From Roseiconus nitratireducens (GTDB lineage: Bacteria > Planctomycetota > Planctomycetia > Pirellulales > Pirellulaceae), in the NCBI RefSeq assembly GCF_008629675.1, contig NZ_VWOX01000014.1, positions 62,001 to 126,000 on the forward strand: DNA of 64,000 nt, in the 5' to 3' direction. This document shows positions 28,527 to 36,900 of the stretch, in pieces. The notes under the pieces were generated by a model, which was given only the letters and a program-made list of their open reading frames with translations, searched no databases and was not told the origin of the DNA. Position 1 is the first letter of the stretch. Each line of letters starts with the position of its first letter. A program made the position numbers and the translations under genes.

Positions 28527-28772
28527 ATGGACAAAGAGATTAACGTGTTGGCGTTGGTCAAGGGCGAGGAAAAATTCATCTTCCTGTTTGACGATGCCAA
28601 TCGCGATCAAACGCTCCGGCAATTGGCCCGTTACGCGGCCGACCCTGAGCTGGATTTCTCTTGGTATGACGCTGCCATGCTCAGCCGCAAGATTCGGGAT
28701 GCGGTTCCCGTTGAGGATGATCTGTTGATCGACAGCGAGATGGACAGTCTTTCGGCGGAAGACTTTCGGTAG
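28527..28772 (+). CDS. Small conserved-looking cytoplasmic protein upstream of xer recombinase
   Basis: This 81-residue acidic protein (MDKEINVLALVKGEEKFIFL at the N-terminus) has no signal and no membrane segment. The ATG at 28527 is chosen because coding character begins there; upstream sequence in frame is repeat-rich. The pattern of alternating hydrophobics and charged helices (TLRQLARYAADPELDFSWYD) indicates a small folded domain. The next gene's GTG follows its TAG stop at once, so the two are probably cotranscribed. I do not recognise the family, and a link to the recombinase's function cannot be shown. Confidence 0.75.
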   Translation: MDKEINVLALVKGEEKFIFLFDDANRDQTLRQLARYAADPELDFSWYDAAMLSRKIRDAVPVEDDLLIDSEMDSLSAEDFR

Positions 28773-29681
28773 GTGAGCATGCACTCGGCGATCGCGCAAT
28801 TCCTTCGGTACCTGGTCAATGAGCGGAACGCGTCCGAGCTGACGATCAAATCGTATCGCGAGGACCTGTTCAGCTTCGTTGATTGGTTGCAAAGCACGCG
28901 GGGCAAGGTTCCCGAGCCCGATCGGCTGACGCCGCAAGACCTGCGCGCGTTCCAGGCGGCGCTTCAGAAGGCGGACTATGCCCGCACCAGCATCGCCCGC
29001 AAGCTTGCCGCGCTGCGAAGTTTTTACAAGTTTGCGATGCGGGCCGGACTGGCTGACAGCAATCCGGCCAAACCGCTTCGGAACCCGCGCCGAGAGCGAA
29101 AGCTTCCTCACGTCTTGTCGGACAAAGAGATCGGACGTTTGCTGCTGGCCCCTCCGGCCGACAAGGTAGACGGTCTGCGGGATCGCGCCATCCTGGAAAC
29201 GATCTATTCCGGCGGCCTGCGCGTCAGCGAACTCGTGGGGCTGCGCGACGAGGATCTGGACGCCGACGAGCAGATCATGCGAATTCGCGGAAAGGGACGT
29301 AAAGAACGCATTTGTCCGCTCGGATCTTTCGCCCTGAAAGCAATCGATCGCTATGCGGCCCGCCGACAGCGGAGCGAGAAAACGGCGGCGCTGGGCCGCA
29401 AGGCTCCCGTCTTTGTGAACCGATTCGGCAACGGTCTGACCACCCGCAGCGTGGGACGGTTGCTGGAAAAACATCTGGCTTCCGCCGGCCTGGATACTCG
29501 CACCAGTCCCCACACGTTGCGTCACTCCTTTGCCACGCACCTGTTGGATCGCGGGGCAGACATTCGCAGCGTGCAAGAGTTGTTGGGGCACAAGAGCCTG
29601 GCGACCACGCAGATCTACACGCACGTCAGCGCCGCAAGCTTGCGCCAGGTGTATGAACGGGCGCACCCGCGGGCCAAATGA
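28773..29681 (+). CDS. Tyrosine recombinase of the XerC/XerD family
   Basis: This 302-residue protein has the full domain set: an N-terminal SAM-like core-binding domain (about 5-95) and a C-terminal catalytic domain. The catalytic residues are Arg150 (GGLRVSEL), Lys174 (RGKGRKER), His247 and Arg250 (HTLRHSFATHLL), His273 (LGHKSL) and Tyr282 (TQIYTHVS). The length matches cellular XerC/XerD (about 300) rather than phage or integron integrases, and no attachment site or mobile cargo is nearby. Its likely role is resolving chromosome dimers at a dif site near replication termination. Sequence alone does not decide between XerC and XerD. The start is GTG 28773 or ATG 28779. Confidence 0.93.
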   Translation: MSMHSAIAQFLRYLVNERNASELTIKSYREDLFSFVDWLQSTRGKVPEPDRLTPQDLRAFQAALQKADYARTSIARKLAALRSFYKFAMRAGLADSNPAKPLRNPRRERKLPHVLSDKEIGRLLLAPPADKVDGLRDRAILETIYSGGLRVSELVGLRDEDLDADEQIMRIRGKGRKERICPLGSFALKAIDRYAARRQRSEKTAALGRKAPVFVNRFGNGLTTRSVGRLLEKHLASAGLDTRTSPHTLRHSFATHLLDRGADIRSVQELLGHKSLATTQIYTHVSAASLRQVYERAHPRAK

Positions 29682-29711
29682 TTGCGCCTGCGGGCGGCAT
29701 CCGTGCGGCTG

Positions 29712-32700
29712 CTACTCGCGCGAGCTTGGCGTGATCTTCAGCTCCACCGTTTTCTCGCCCCGACGGACCGAGATATCCGTGGGCTCGCCGACCTTCAATG
29801 CTTCGATCGCGTAGGTGTAGTCGTAGATATCCTCGATGTCACGGCCGGCCAGTTTCACGATCACGTCGCCCCCGCGGACTCCGGCTTTGGCAGCGGGACC
29901 GTCGGCGGCAACGCCACTGAGCTTCAGTCCTTTGATGTCGCCGGCGGCGTAATCGGGCACGGTCCCGAGGTAGGCGGTCAGGCGAGCGCGGGGCACTTCC
30001 TGGTCCTTCTTTTCCCCTTCGTCTAATTCGAACACCGGCGGTTCGGCGTCGGTCAGCAGGCCGCGTGCGAGCAGTGCAAACAACTTGGCGGTGTCCGACG
30101 CCCCTTCGTAGTTCAGTTTTTCCTTCGTGTCGCGTGGCGTGTGATAGTCTTCGTGCGCTCCGGTGAATCCCGACAGGATCGGGACATCGCGGGCGACGAA
30201 CGCCGAGGCATCGGTTGGCAGCCGTGTGCTGGTTTTGTCCAGAGTCAGCGGCAATCCGACGGGCACATTGCGGCGTCGAACCAGAGATCCAAACTGCGGC
30301 GAAGATCCAACCCCCTGAACGACCAGCTTGTCGCGCAATCGTCCCACCATGTCCAGGTTCAGGTACGCGGCGATGGCCGGCGAAAGCGGGGCCGCACCGG
30401 GGCTCATCCCATGGGCGCGGGCGACCCTTTGGGCCTGCTCATCAACCTCCGCCCGGGGCGCCTCGGGATACAGCTGGTAGAAGGATTCGATGAAGGCCTG
30501 AGATCCGAATAACCCCAGCTCTTCTCCGCTCCACGCAGCAACCACAAAATCACGACGGGCGTCCAAGCGTCCGGCGGCTTTCTCGTTGGCCAGATACTGG
30601 GCAATCTCCAGCATGGCGGCGACACCGGAGGCGTTGTCGTCGGCGCCCTGGTGGATCATGTCCTGTTCATCGCCGGTTGCCAAGCTGTTGCTGCCGCCGC
30701 CTCGTCCCAGGTGATCGATGTGGGCGCCCACCATCACCATGGGGTACTCGGTAGTGTCCGACTCCGCGGCCGGCAGTCGTGCGATCACGTTGCGTCCGGT
30801 ACCGGTCTTGCGTTCGATCTCGACCTCGGTTCCGACCTTTTTTCCCTCCAGCACGTATCCCATTGCCAATGACCCGTCATCCAATTCTTTCTGGATTTCG
30901 ACCAGCTTGGCATCAGCGGAGAACAACTCGGACGCCAATTTGTTCGTGACGGAGATCGCCGGGATGCTGATTCCGGCTGACGAGGCGTTTGAATCGAAGC
31001 GGATCAGTTCGTCACGCACTTTGCTGGTCGGGCCGGCGACAAAGATGATTCCTTTCGCGCCCAGATCGCGAGCAACGGTGGCCTTGCGACGTGGCGAGCT
31101 GAAACGTGCCAGTTGCTGTCGCCGCTCCGGTGAAATGTCTTGCGGCAGATCGCGAAACACCAGGACCCAGCGGTCGGCAACGTTCAAGTGCACATAGCTG
31201 TCGTACTCTTCGACTTCGTCATTGCCGGGAACCTGCATTCCGTAGCCGGCAAAGACGACCTCGGTCGGTTTGGTGGTTCCGTCGGCTGAAAAAGCGAGCG
31301 GCCGCCAGTCGACATCCAACGTCGCCCGCTTGTCGCCCACGGTCAGAACGTTGTTGTCGGTCAGCGACGATCCGGCGGGAAACTCAAAGGTTTGAAAAAA
31401 GCTGTCTGATTCCCCCGCTGGGACAAAACCCAGACTTTCCAGATACGCGGCGACGTACGCCGTTGCCCGCCGTTCCCCTTCGGTCCCGGTCAAGCGACCT
31501 TCCAGTTCCGGTCGGGTCAGAAAATCAACGTGCCGGGCGATGTCCGCCGGGATGAACTCGGGCGCCGATTCCTCGGCCGCCTGTCGCGCTGCTTGTAGAT
31601 CGGAATCGTCTTCCTGATTCAGTTGCAACAATTCACGGATCTTGGCGTCATCCCATTCGGCCAGGAAGATTTGGGATCGTTTCTCGGGCGTGCGGGTGCT
31701 GGTCCAGGCCAGGCGGTCGCCTCCGGGCAGGAACACCGGCAGGCCGTCAAAGCCGTCGGTGTAGGTGACGCGAACCGGGGAACCTTTGCCGTCGGCGCGG
31801 ACACAATACAGTTCAAAGTTGGAAAACCCGTGACGGTTGGTGGTGAAGATCAGGTAGTCGCCGCTGGGATGAAAAAAGGGAGCCCAACTCATCGCATGGA
31901 TGTCGGTCAGACGCCGCACATCGGTGCCGTCGGTCTTCATCGTGTAGATCTCGGCGGTGGTCGCATCCTCCGAAAACCGACGCCAACAAATGCGGGATCC
32001 GTCGGGGGAAAAGAACGGGCCACCGTCGTAGCCGCGGACGTCGGTCAATCGGCGGACGTTGGTGCCGTCGGCGTCCATGATGTACAAGTCGATGAAGTAA
32101 GACTTGTCCGTCTTCAGCAACTCCGCCTCTTTCTCCGAGAGGTCACGCGAGTACGCGGCGCGATTGGAAGCGAAGACGATTTGCTTGCCGTCGGGGCTGT
32201 AGCTCGCTTCGGCATCGTAGCCACGGGCATCGGTCAGCCGGTGATACGCCCCGTCTTCGGTTCGTTCGTAGATCTCGAATTCCGGATCGTAGTCCCAGGC
32301 GTAGCGGGGTTGCTTTCCTTCACGCCGCAGCTGTAACAATTCTTCCTGCTTTTGGACCGACTGGGGATCGTGGTGCGTGCTGGAAAACAGGATCCGGTCG
32401 CCCGACGGGTGAATCCAGGCGCACGTGGTTTTGCCGGTCCCCGGTGAAACCTTTTCGATGTCGCCGGTTTGTAGGTCCATCAAATAGATTTGATAGAACG
32501 GGTTGGCCGGATCCCGTTCGCTTTGAAACACCATCTGCGTGGCGTCCTGGTTGAAATACCCCTCACCGGCGCGCAGGCCTTCGAATGTGATTTGCCGGGG
32601 ATTCGAAATCAGTTCCTGTTCTTTTTCGGCGGAATCCTTTTCGGCAGAATCATCGGTGTCGCTCGGGGATTGCTCGGCGGGTGGCTCTTCGGCACGCAAG

Positions 32701-32768
32701 GCATGACCGAACGGGGGCGACAAGGACCAGGTGGCAACAAGGCAAAGGGAAGCAAGAAAATATCGCAT
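29712..32768 (-). CDS. Exported M28-family zinc peptidase with TolB-like propeller and PDZ domain
   Basis: This protein of about 1018 residues has a signal peptide (MRYFLASLCLVATWSLSPPF). Domains in order: a TolB/PD40 beta-propeller (about 60-410, blades such as YSPDGKQIVFASNRAAYSRD and FSPDGSRICWRRF), a PA-like insertion, the M28 di-zinc aminopeptidase core, and a C-terminal PDZ domain (GPAAKAGVRGGDVIVKL). Metal and catalytic residues are seen in MVGAHIDHLG, QGADDNASGVAAMLE, WSGEELGLFGS and the final His in GAHEDYHTPRDT. It should cleave N-terminal residues from peptides in the periplasm or outside the cell. M28 with a propeller plus PDZ is an uncommon layout. Confidence 0.92.
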   Translation of the reverse strand: MRYFLASLCLVATWSLSPPFGHALRAEEPPAEQSPSDTDDSAEKDSAEKEQELISNPRQITFEGLRAGEGYFNQDATQMVFQSERDPANPFYQIYLMDLQTGDIEKVSPGTGKTTCAWIHPSGDRILFSSTHHDPQSVQKQEELLQLRREGKQPRYAWDYDPEFEIYERTEDGAYHRLTDARGYDAEASYSPDGKQIVFASNRAAYSRDLSEKEAELLKTDKSYFIDLYIMDADGTNVRRLTDVRGYDGGPFFSPDGSRICWRRFSEDATTAEIYTMKTDGTDVRRLTDIHAMSWAPFFHPSGDYLIFTTNRHGFSNFELYCVRADGKGSPVRVTYTDGFDGLPVFLPGGDRLAWTSTRTPEKRSQIFLAEWDDAKIRELLQLNQEDDSDLQAARQAAEESAPEFIPADIARHVDFLTRPELEGRLTGTEGERRATAYVAAYLESLGFVPAGESDSFFQTFEFPAGSSLTDNNVLTVGDKRATLDVDWRPLAFSADGTTKPTEVVFAGYGMQVPGNDEVEEYDSYVHLNVADRWVLVFRDLPQDISPERRQQLARFSSPRRKATVARDLGAKGIIFVAGPTSKVRDELIRFDSNASSAGISIPAISVTNKLASELFSADAKLVEIQKELDDGSLAMGYVLEGKKVGTEVEIERKTGTGRNVIARLPAAESDTTEYPMVMVGAHIDHLGRGGGSNSLATGDEQDMIHQGADDNASGVAAMLEIAQYLANEKAAGRLDARRDFVVAAWSGEELGLFGSQAFIESFYQLYPEAPRAEVDEQAQRVARAHGMSPGAAPLSPAIAAYLNLDMVGRLRDKLVVQGVGSSPQFGSLVRRRNVPVGLPLTLDKTSTRLPTDASAFVARDVPILSGFTGAHEDYHTPRDTKEKLNYEGASDTAKLFALLARGLLTDAEPPVFELDEGEKKDQEVPRARLTAYLGTVPDYAAGDIKGLKLSGVAADGPAAKAGVRGGDVIVKLAGRDIEDIYDYTYAIEALKVGEPTDISVRRGEKTVELKITPSSRE

Positions 32769-32859
32769 GGGCGCACAAAGCAAGGTGGGAAACAGCGAAT
32801 CGGATTCGTGTCGTTGGTCTGGCGAGACGGTGGTCTGGCGAGGCGGTGGCGGCGGCTGA

Positions 32860-33246
32860 TTATACCAGTCCGTGACTGCCTCTCAGTTGGATCAGGTCTT
32901 CGCTCCAACGCAGGAACAATTCGCGTCGTTCGGCGGGATCGTGGAAGACGCGGACACGCGTCAGTTTGTGGCGGATGTCGTCGCGGACCAACCCGTAAAG
33001 CTGGTCGTACTGCGGTTCCGGGTCGGGACCATCGGATTCTTCCACTTTCAGGCGGGCGACGGCTTCAAAGCGATAGATCTGCAACCAACCTGGGCGCTGG
33101 ACCGCGACCAGTCGCACGTTTTGCAACTTGACGGTGCCGCCGTAGTACCCGTTGCGGGTCAGGTGTTTGCGGATCTCCAGTTCCATTTCGTGGTCACCGC
33201 ACCAATTGTTCCATTTTTCTCGAAGTGATTTAAGAAAGGCAATCAT
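32860..33246 (-). CDS. Conserved-looking protein of unknown function (128 aa)
   Basis: The ATG at 33246 gives MIAFLKSLREKWNNWCGDHE; the frame is open for 32 more codons upstream. The protein is soluble and alternates strands and helices (YYGGTVKLQNVRLVAVQRPG, then LYGLVRDDIRHKLTRVRVF). There is no signal peptide. It sits between the M28 peptidase and the octaheme cytochrome on the same strand, with gaps of about 100 and 90 bases, so cotranscription is possible but not certain. The antisense frame is also open, but its composition looks less protein-like. I do not recognise a family. Confidence 0.65.
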   Translation of the reverse strand: MIAFLKSLREKWNNWCGDHEMELEIRKHLTRNGYYGGTVKLQNVRLVAVQRPGWLQIYRFEAVARLKVEESDGPDPEPQYDQLYGLVRDDIRHKLTRVRVFHDPAERRELFLRWSEDLIQLRGSHGLV

Positions 33247-33347
33247 GCGGCGGCGGGGGGTGAGCTTGAATCCCGATGTCGGTGAGAACGAAACGATGGA
33301 GTCCGGGGAAGCGATCGGCGGCGCGGTCGCACGCGGGACCATCGGAA

Positions 33348-35693
33348 TTATGGCGCTTCGTCCATCTTTTCCCGCAGCAACTTCACCGCGGTGGCGAATT
33401 GCGGGTTCTCCGGTTCCAACTCCTGGGCCTTCTCAAGCTGGGCAAGGGCCTCGTCATTTTGGCCGTCCAAGTAAAGCGCTAGCCCGTAACGGTACTGGAT
33501 TTCCGCCAGATTGGGCGCCAGTTTCGCGTCACGCGCCATCAGCGGAAGCTCTTGTTGGCGGAGTTTGCTGGCGCGATTCTGCAGGGCCTCGCGTTCCTGC
33601 GGCGAGACCCGCGGTGCCAACTGTTCCAACAGGTTTGCCAAATTGGAACGGGGACCGGTCGTTTTCGGTTCGACGCGGATGGCGGTCTGGTAGCTTTCGA
33701 TCGCTTCACCAAAACGCCCGAGCTGCTCCAACATCATCGCCCAACTCATGTGAGCCCCGCTGCGGTCCGAGGCTTGCATCAGTTCTTCATGGACTTCGCG
33801 CAGCGCACCCTCCAGACGTGTCCGTTCGGAGGACGAGAGCTCATTGAAGGCCCCTGAGGACAGCAGCGCGCGAGCCGCTGAGGTGCGCACCAGACGCGAT
33901 TCATCCTGCAGCATCGGCAACAGCTTTGATTTCGCGGTGCCCGGAGTCGCGGTGGCCAGTGCGCCGGCGGCGGCAGCCCGCACCAGCGGTTCTTCCAACG
34001 GATCTTTAGCAAGCTGCGCGGCCACGGTGGTCAACCCCGGAACGGGCCGGCGGGCCAGTTCTTCCAGCGTGGTTGCTCGGGCGATCGCGGGAAATCGCTC
34101 GTCCTGGATGGACAGTTTTTCCAACGCGTCGGTGGCCGCGCCCGGTTCGCCGCGTCGGAGCGGAACCAGGATTTCGGCAAAATGCTCCGGGCGTTGCCGG
34201 TCGGCTCCGTACCAACGGTCGCAGGCTTCGTCGCACCAACGGTCCGTCTGTTCGATCAACTCGTCGAGTGTTTGTCCGTCCTGGCCCAATTCCTCTGACC
34301 CGTCCTGATCGGCTGCTTGCAACCATTGGGAGTATTCCATGGCCGCAAAGTCGTCGCGCCGTTCCGGTTGGATCTTGGCCAGCTGGTCTTTGACATGGCA
34401 ATGGCTGCAGGCGTTGGGAGTGCCCAGCTGAACAGACAGGTCCGGACGCGGGATACGCAGGCTGTGGTCGCGACGGGGGTCGATCTCCATGTACGTGGTG
34501 TGCGGCATGTGGCAATTCACGCACTTGGCCCCCTCGCTGCCCGGCGCGTGGTGGTGGTGCGAGGGCACGTCGTACTTGCCGGCGGCGTGTTGATGGCAGG
34601 AGGTGCAGGTCTCGTTTCCGGGGTGTTTCAGTTTTAACGAGTGCGGGTCGTGACAATCCGTGCAGCGAATCCCCTTGTGATACATCTTGCTCTGGATGAA
34701 CGAGCCGTAGACGTAGACTTCGTCCTTGATTTGTCCGTCGGGGAAATACGTCGATTCGCCCAGCGTCTCCAACCGGTAGTGGTCGCAATAGTTCGGCCCG
34801 GGCTGAAAATCGCCTTCGATGACACTTCGTCGGCTATGGCAGGGGGCGCAGGTCTGCAATTGGGGTTCGGCATCGTCGCCTTTCAACTTTGCCAGCCCAT
34901 ACCCGTAGCGGCGATCCCAGAACAGTGAGGACTCGTTGGCCAGTTCGACGTGCAACGACCCCGGGCCGTGGCAGGCTTCGCAGCTGACGTCGATCTCCGA
35001 GAACGTTGTATGGTACGTGGCCGTGACCGGGTCAAAATTCCGTTTCAGATTGGTGGAGTGGCAGTCGGCGCACATCGTCTGCCAACGCTGAGCGATCCCG
35101 GTCCAGTGCAGCGGGTCGTCGGCGGCCAATTTGTCATCGACATCCGGGGGCCGCAGATAGAACCAGCGGTTGTCGCGGCTGTCCCAGGAGATTCGCAAGA
35201 CCTGCAGCCGGGCGATCTCGCAGTCATCCGTGTCCTGGTCCCGGTCAAATTCCACCATGAATTGTTGCAGCGGATAAACGCCGAACACGTACTTGACCTC
35301 GAATTCCTGCATGGTGCCGTCTTCGCCTTCGGTGTGCACCATGAAGCGGTCGCCGTCACGGTACAGGCGGTTCGTCAAACCGTCGTGCTCGAACGTCACG
35401 TCGTTGAAATCGCCCAGGACGGTCGTCTCGGTTGCAACGTCCATCGCCTTGTCATGGTCGGAACCGGTGAAGGCGGCCAATTCCTGCTGGTGGCATTGGG
35501 CACAGGTGTCGCGTCCGACAAACTCGGGCGTGATCCCGGCCGGGTGGGCGCTCCAGTAATCGGCAAGCACCCCGCCGGCGGCGACGACGGCGACCAGGCC
35601 GACAAACATCATCAAGCGCCTCCTCGGCCGAGGCGAATGATCGGCCGAAGCGTTCGATGGTGAAGACGGGGAAAGCGATTCGGCGGATGGCAA
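33348..35693 (-). CDS. Octaheme c-type cytochrome fused to HEAT-like and TPR repeats
   Basis: This protein of up to 781 residues is anchored by one N-terminal membrane segment (LMMFVGLVAVVAAGGVLADY). Eight CXXCH haem-c motifs are visible: CAQCH, CADCH, CEACH, CAPCH, CTDCH, CTSCH, CVNCH and CSHCH, all within the first 400 residues, together with a His-rich SHHHHAPG. The remainder has HEAT-like helices (about 520-610) and TPRs (about 640-770). The spacing resembles paired-CXXCH cytochromes of the NapC/NrfA/HAO type, but I cannot assign a substrate. It acts in the periplasm. The start is a TTG at 35693; an ATG at 35612 just before the membrane segment is equally possible. Confidence 0.92.
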   Translation of the reverse strand: MPSAESLSPSSPSNASADHSPRPRRRLMMFVGLVAVVAAGGVLADYWSAHPAGITPEFVGRDTCAQCHQQELAAFTGSDHDKAMDVATETTVLGDFNDVTFEHDGLTNRLYRDGDRFMVHTEGEDGTMQEFEVKYVFGVYPLQQFMVEFDRDQDTDDCEIARLQVLRISWDSRDNRWFYLRPPDVDDKLAADDPLHWTGIAQRWQTMCADCHSTNLKRNFDPVTATYHTTFSEIDVSCEACHGPGSLHVELANESSLFWDRRYGYGLAKLKGDDAEPQLQTCAPCHSRRSVIEGDFQPGPNYCDHYRLETLGESTYFPDGQIKDEVYVYGSFIQSKMYHKGIRCTDCHDPHSLKLKHPGNETCTSCHQHAAGKYDVPSHHHHAPGSEGAKCVNCHMPHTTYMEIDPRRDHSLRIPRPDLSVQLGTPNACSHCHVKDQLAKIQPERRDDFAAMEYSQWLQAADQDGSEELGQDGQTLDELIEQTDRWCDEACDRWYGADRQRPEHFAEILVPLRRGEPGAATDALEKLSIQDERFPAIARATTLEELARRPVPGLTTVAAQLAKDPLEEPLVRAAAAGALATATPGTAKSKLLPMLQDESRLVRTSAARALLSSGAFNELSSSERTRLEGALREVHEELMQASDRSGAHMSWAMMLEQLGRFGEAIESYQTAIRVEPKTTGPRSNLANLLEQLAPRVSPQEREALQNRASKLRQQELPLMARDAKLAPNLAEIQYRYGLALYLDGQNDEALAQLEKAQELEPENPQFATAVKLLREKMDEAP

Positions 35694-35725
35694 GACGTTG
35701 GAAGGCGGGATCCGCCTGGAGGATG

Positions 35726-36379
35726 TTAGGGGGACTGGGGCGATAACGGTTCGCCGCCCTGCGGCGTGGTGGAATGCGGATCCAGGGGGAGATCCGGGTG
35801 GGGCCGGCGTCGGGGTGGTCGAGTCTGGGAAGGCTGTTTGTGGGACGGTTCAGGTGACGCCAGAAGAACCGCTTGCCGGCACATCTCGTTCACCAGTTGC
35901 TCCCTTTTTTCGTCGACCGGCCTCTGTTTGGCAAGCAACCGTGCTGTACGCAGCAAAAGCTCGGCCGTTCGCAGTTCTTTCACGCGGTTTTTCCAGGGGG
36001 CAGCCTCGGGAATCAGCCTGGGGTAGCGATGAGTGGAGTCGGGATTGTCGTGTTCGGCGAGCGATTTCGCTCGGTCGCCGGGCTGTTTGGGTGGGGGAAT
36101 CACATCTTCGGCGTCGGGGAAACCTTCCAGCAAGCGGCTGCCGCGAATGTGATCGAGCACATCCTGCAGCATCGGATCCGCAGTGGCCGGCACCGGTTTT
36201 CCTTCGATCGCCTGGCGGATCAGCTCCTGGGTCCGCGGCGATACCGCCTGGGGGGGCGTCTGGGGCAGGTCGACGTCGGGCAAGGTGATCGACTGACCGG
36301 CGGAAATCTCCTGGGACGGACTCGACTTTGCGATCGAGCATGCGATGATGAAGGAGGTCAGGGTCACGACGAATCGCAT
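35726..36379 (-). CDS. Exported protein of unknown function upstream of the cytochrome gene
   Basis: The ATG at 36379 begins MRFVVTLTSFIIACSIAKSS, a signal peptide, and is preceded by a G-rich ribosome binding site. The mature part (about 190 residues) is Pro-rich and charged: a segment with LPDVDLPQTPPQAVSPRTQE, a helical region rich in Arg, Leu and Glu (ELRTAELLLRTARLLAKQRP), and a Pro/His/Arg tail. I recognise no domain. The gene ends 32 bases before the octaheme cytochrome start and probably shares its mRNA. A part in the export or assembly of the cytochrome is only a possibility. Confidence 0.7.
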   Translation of the reverse strand: MRFVVTLTSFIIACSIAKSSPSQEISAGQSITLPDVDLPQTPPQAVSPRTQELIRQAIEGKPVPATADPMLQDVLDHIRGSRLLEGFPDAEDVIPPPKQPGDRAKSLAEHDNPDSTHRYPRLIPEAAPWKNRVKELRTAELLLRTARLLAKQRPVDEKREQLVNEMCRQAVLLASPEPSHKQPSQTRPPRRRPHPDLPLDPHSTTPQGGEPLSPQSP

Positions 36380-36900
36380 CCCCCGGTGGGCTGCCATTTG
36401 CCGGTCTGGCGTTTGCGGAAGCACGCAATTCGTTGCATGTTTCCCGCTGGGTTTGCCACGGTCGCCGGAAGGGGTCGAAAGCGTGTGTGAACGGGGCACC
36501 GGCGAGGGACGCGGCTGCGAGAACGGAATCCGGGCGACCGCCGGAATTCGGGTGACCCTGGGCCTGAACGATCGGGACATGAACGGGCTGTGCGCTTGTG
36601 GAGAGGAACCGTTGAACGGAAACGGTCACGAAGTCGAACACGTTGCTTGCGGCGGGGCCATGCCGGTGCCGTCTCGGTGCGGCGACAGATGTTGGGGCGC
36701 TTCGCGAGCAGGCTGGAACGTTTTTCCGAAAATCATTCGCGCCGCGGCGCGAGTGCTGGTGACGGTCCTGGGACGGAATTCTAGACTGTGCCGACCGCGG
36801 TGCCGTCGGGTCAAGACCGAATCGACCGACCGATCGACCCGCCACGCGATCACCTCCGCTTGCCCCCCCGCATTCACGCATGTGACTGGTTTCGGCTGAC
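36380..36900. other. Divergent promoter region before sucA
   Basis: About 520 bp between the start of the minus-strand exported protein and sucA. Both promoters must lie here. The frames crossing it show no family signature, and I cannot place -10/-35 boxes reliably. Confidence 0.5.

Noticed and set aside
28773-29681. Integrase of a mobile element
   Set aside because: Size and motifs fit cellular XerC/D; no attachment-site duplication, tRNA or cargo genes are nearby.
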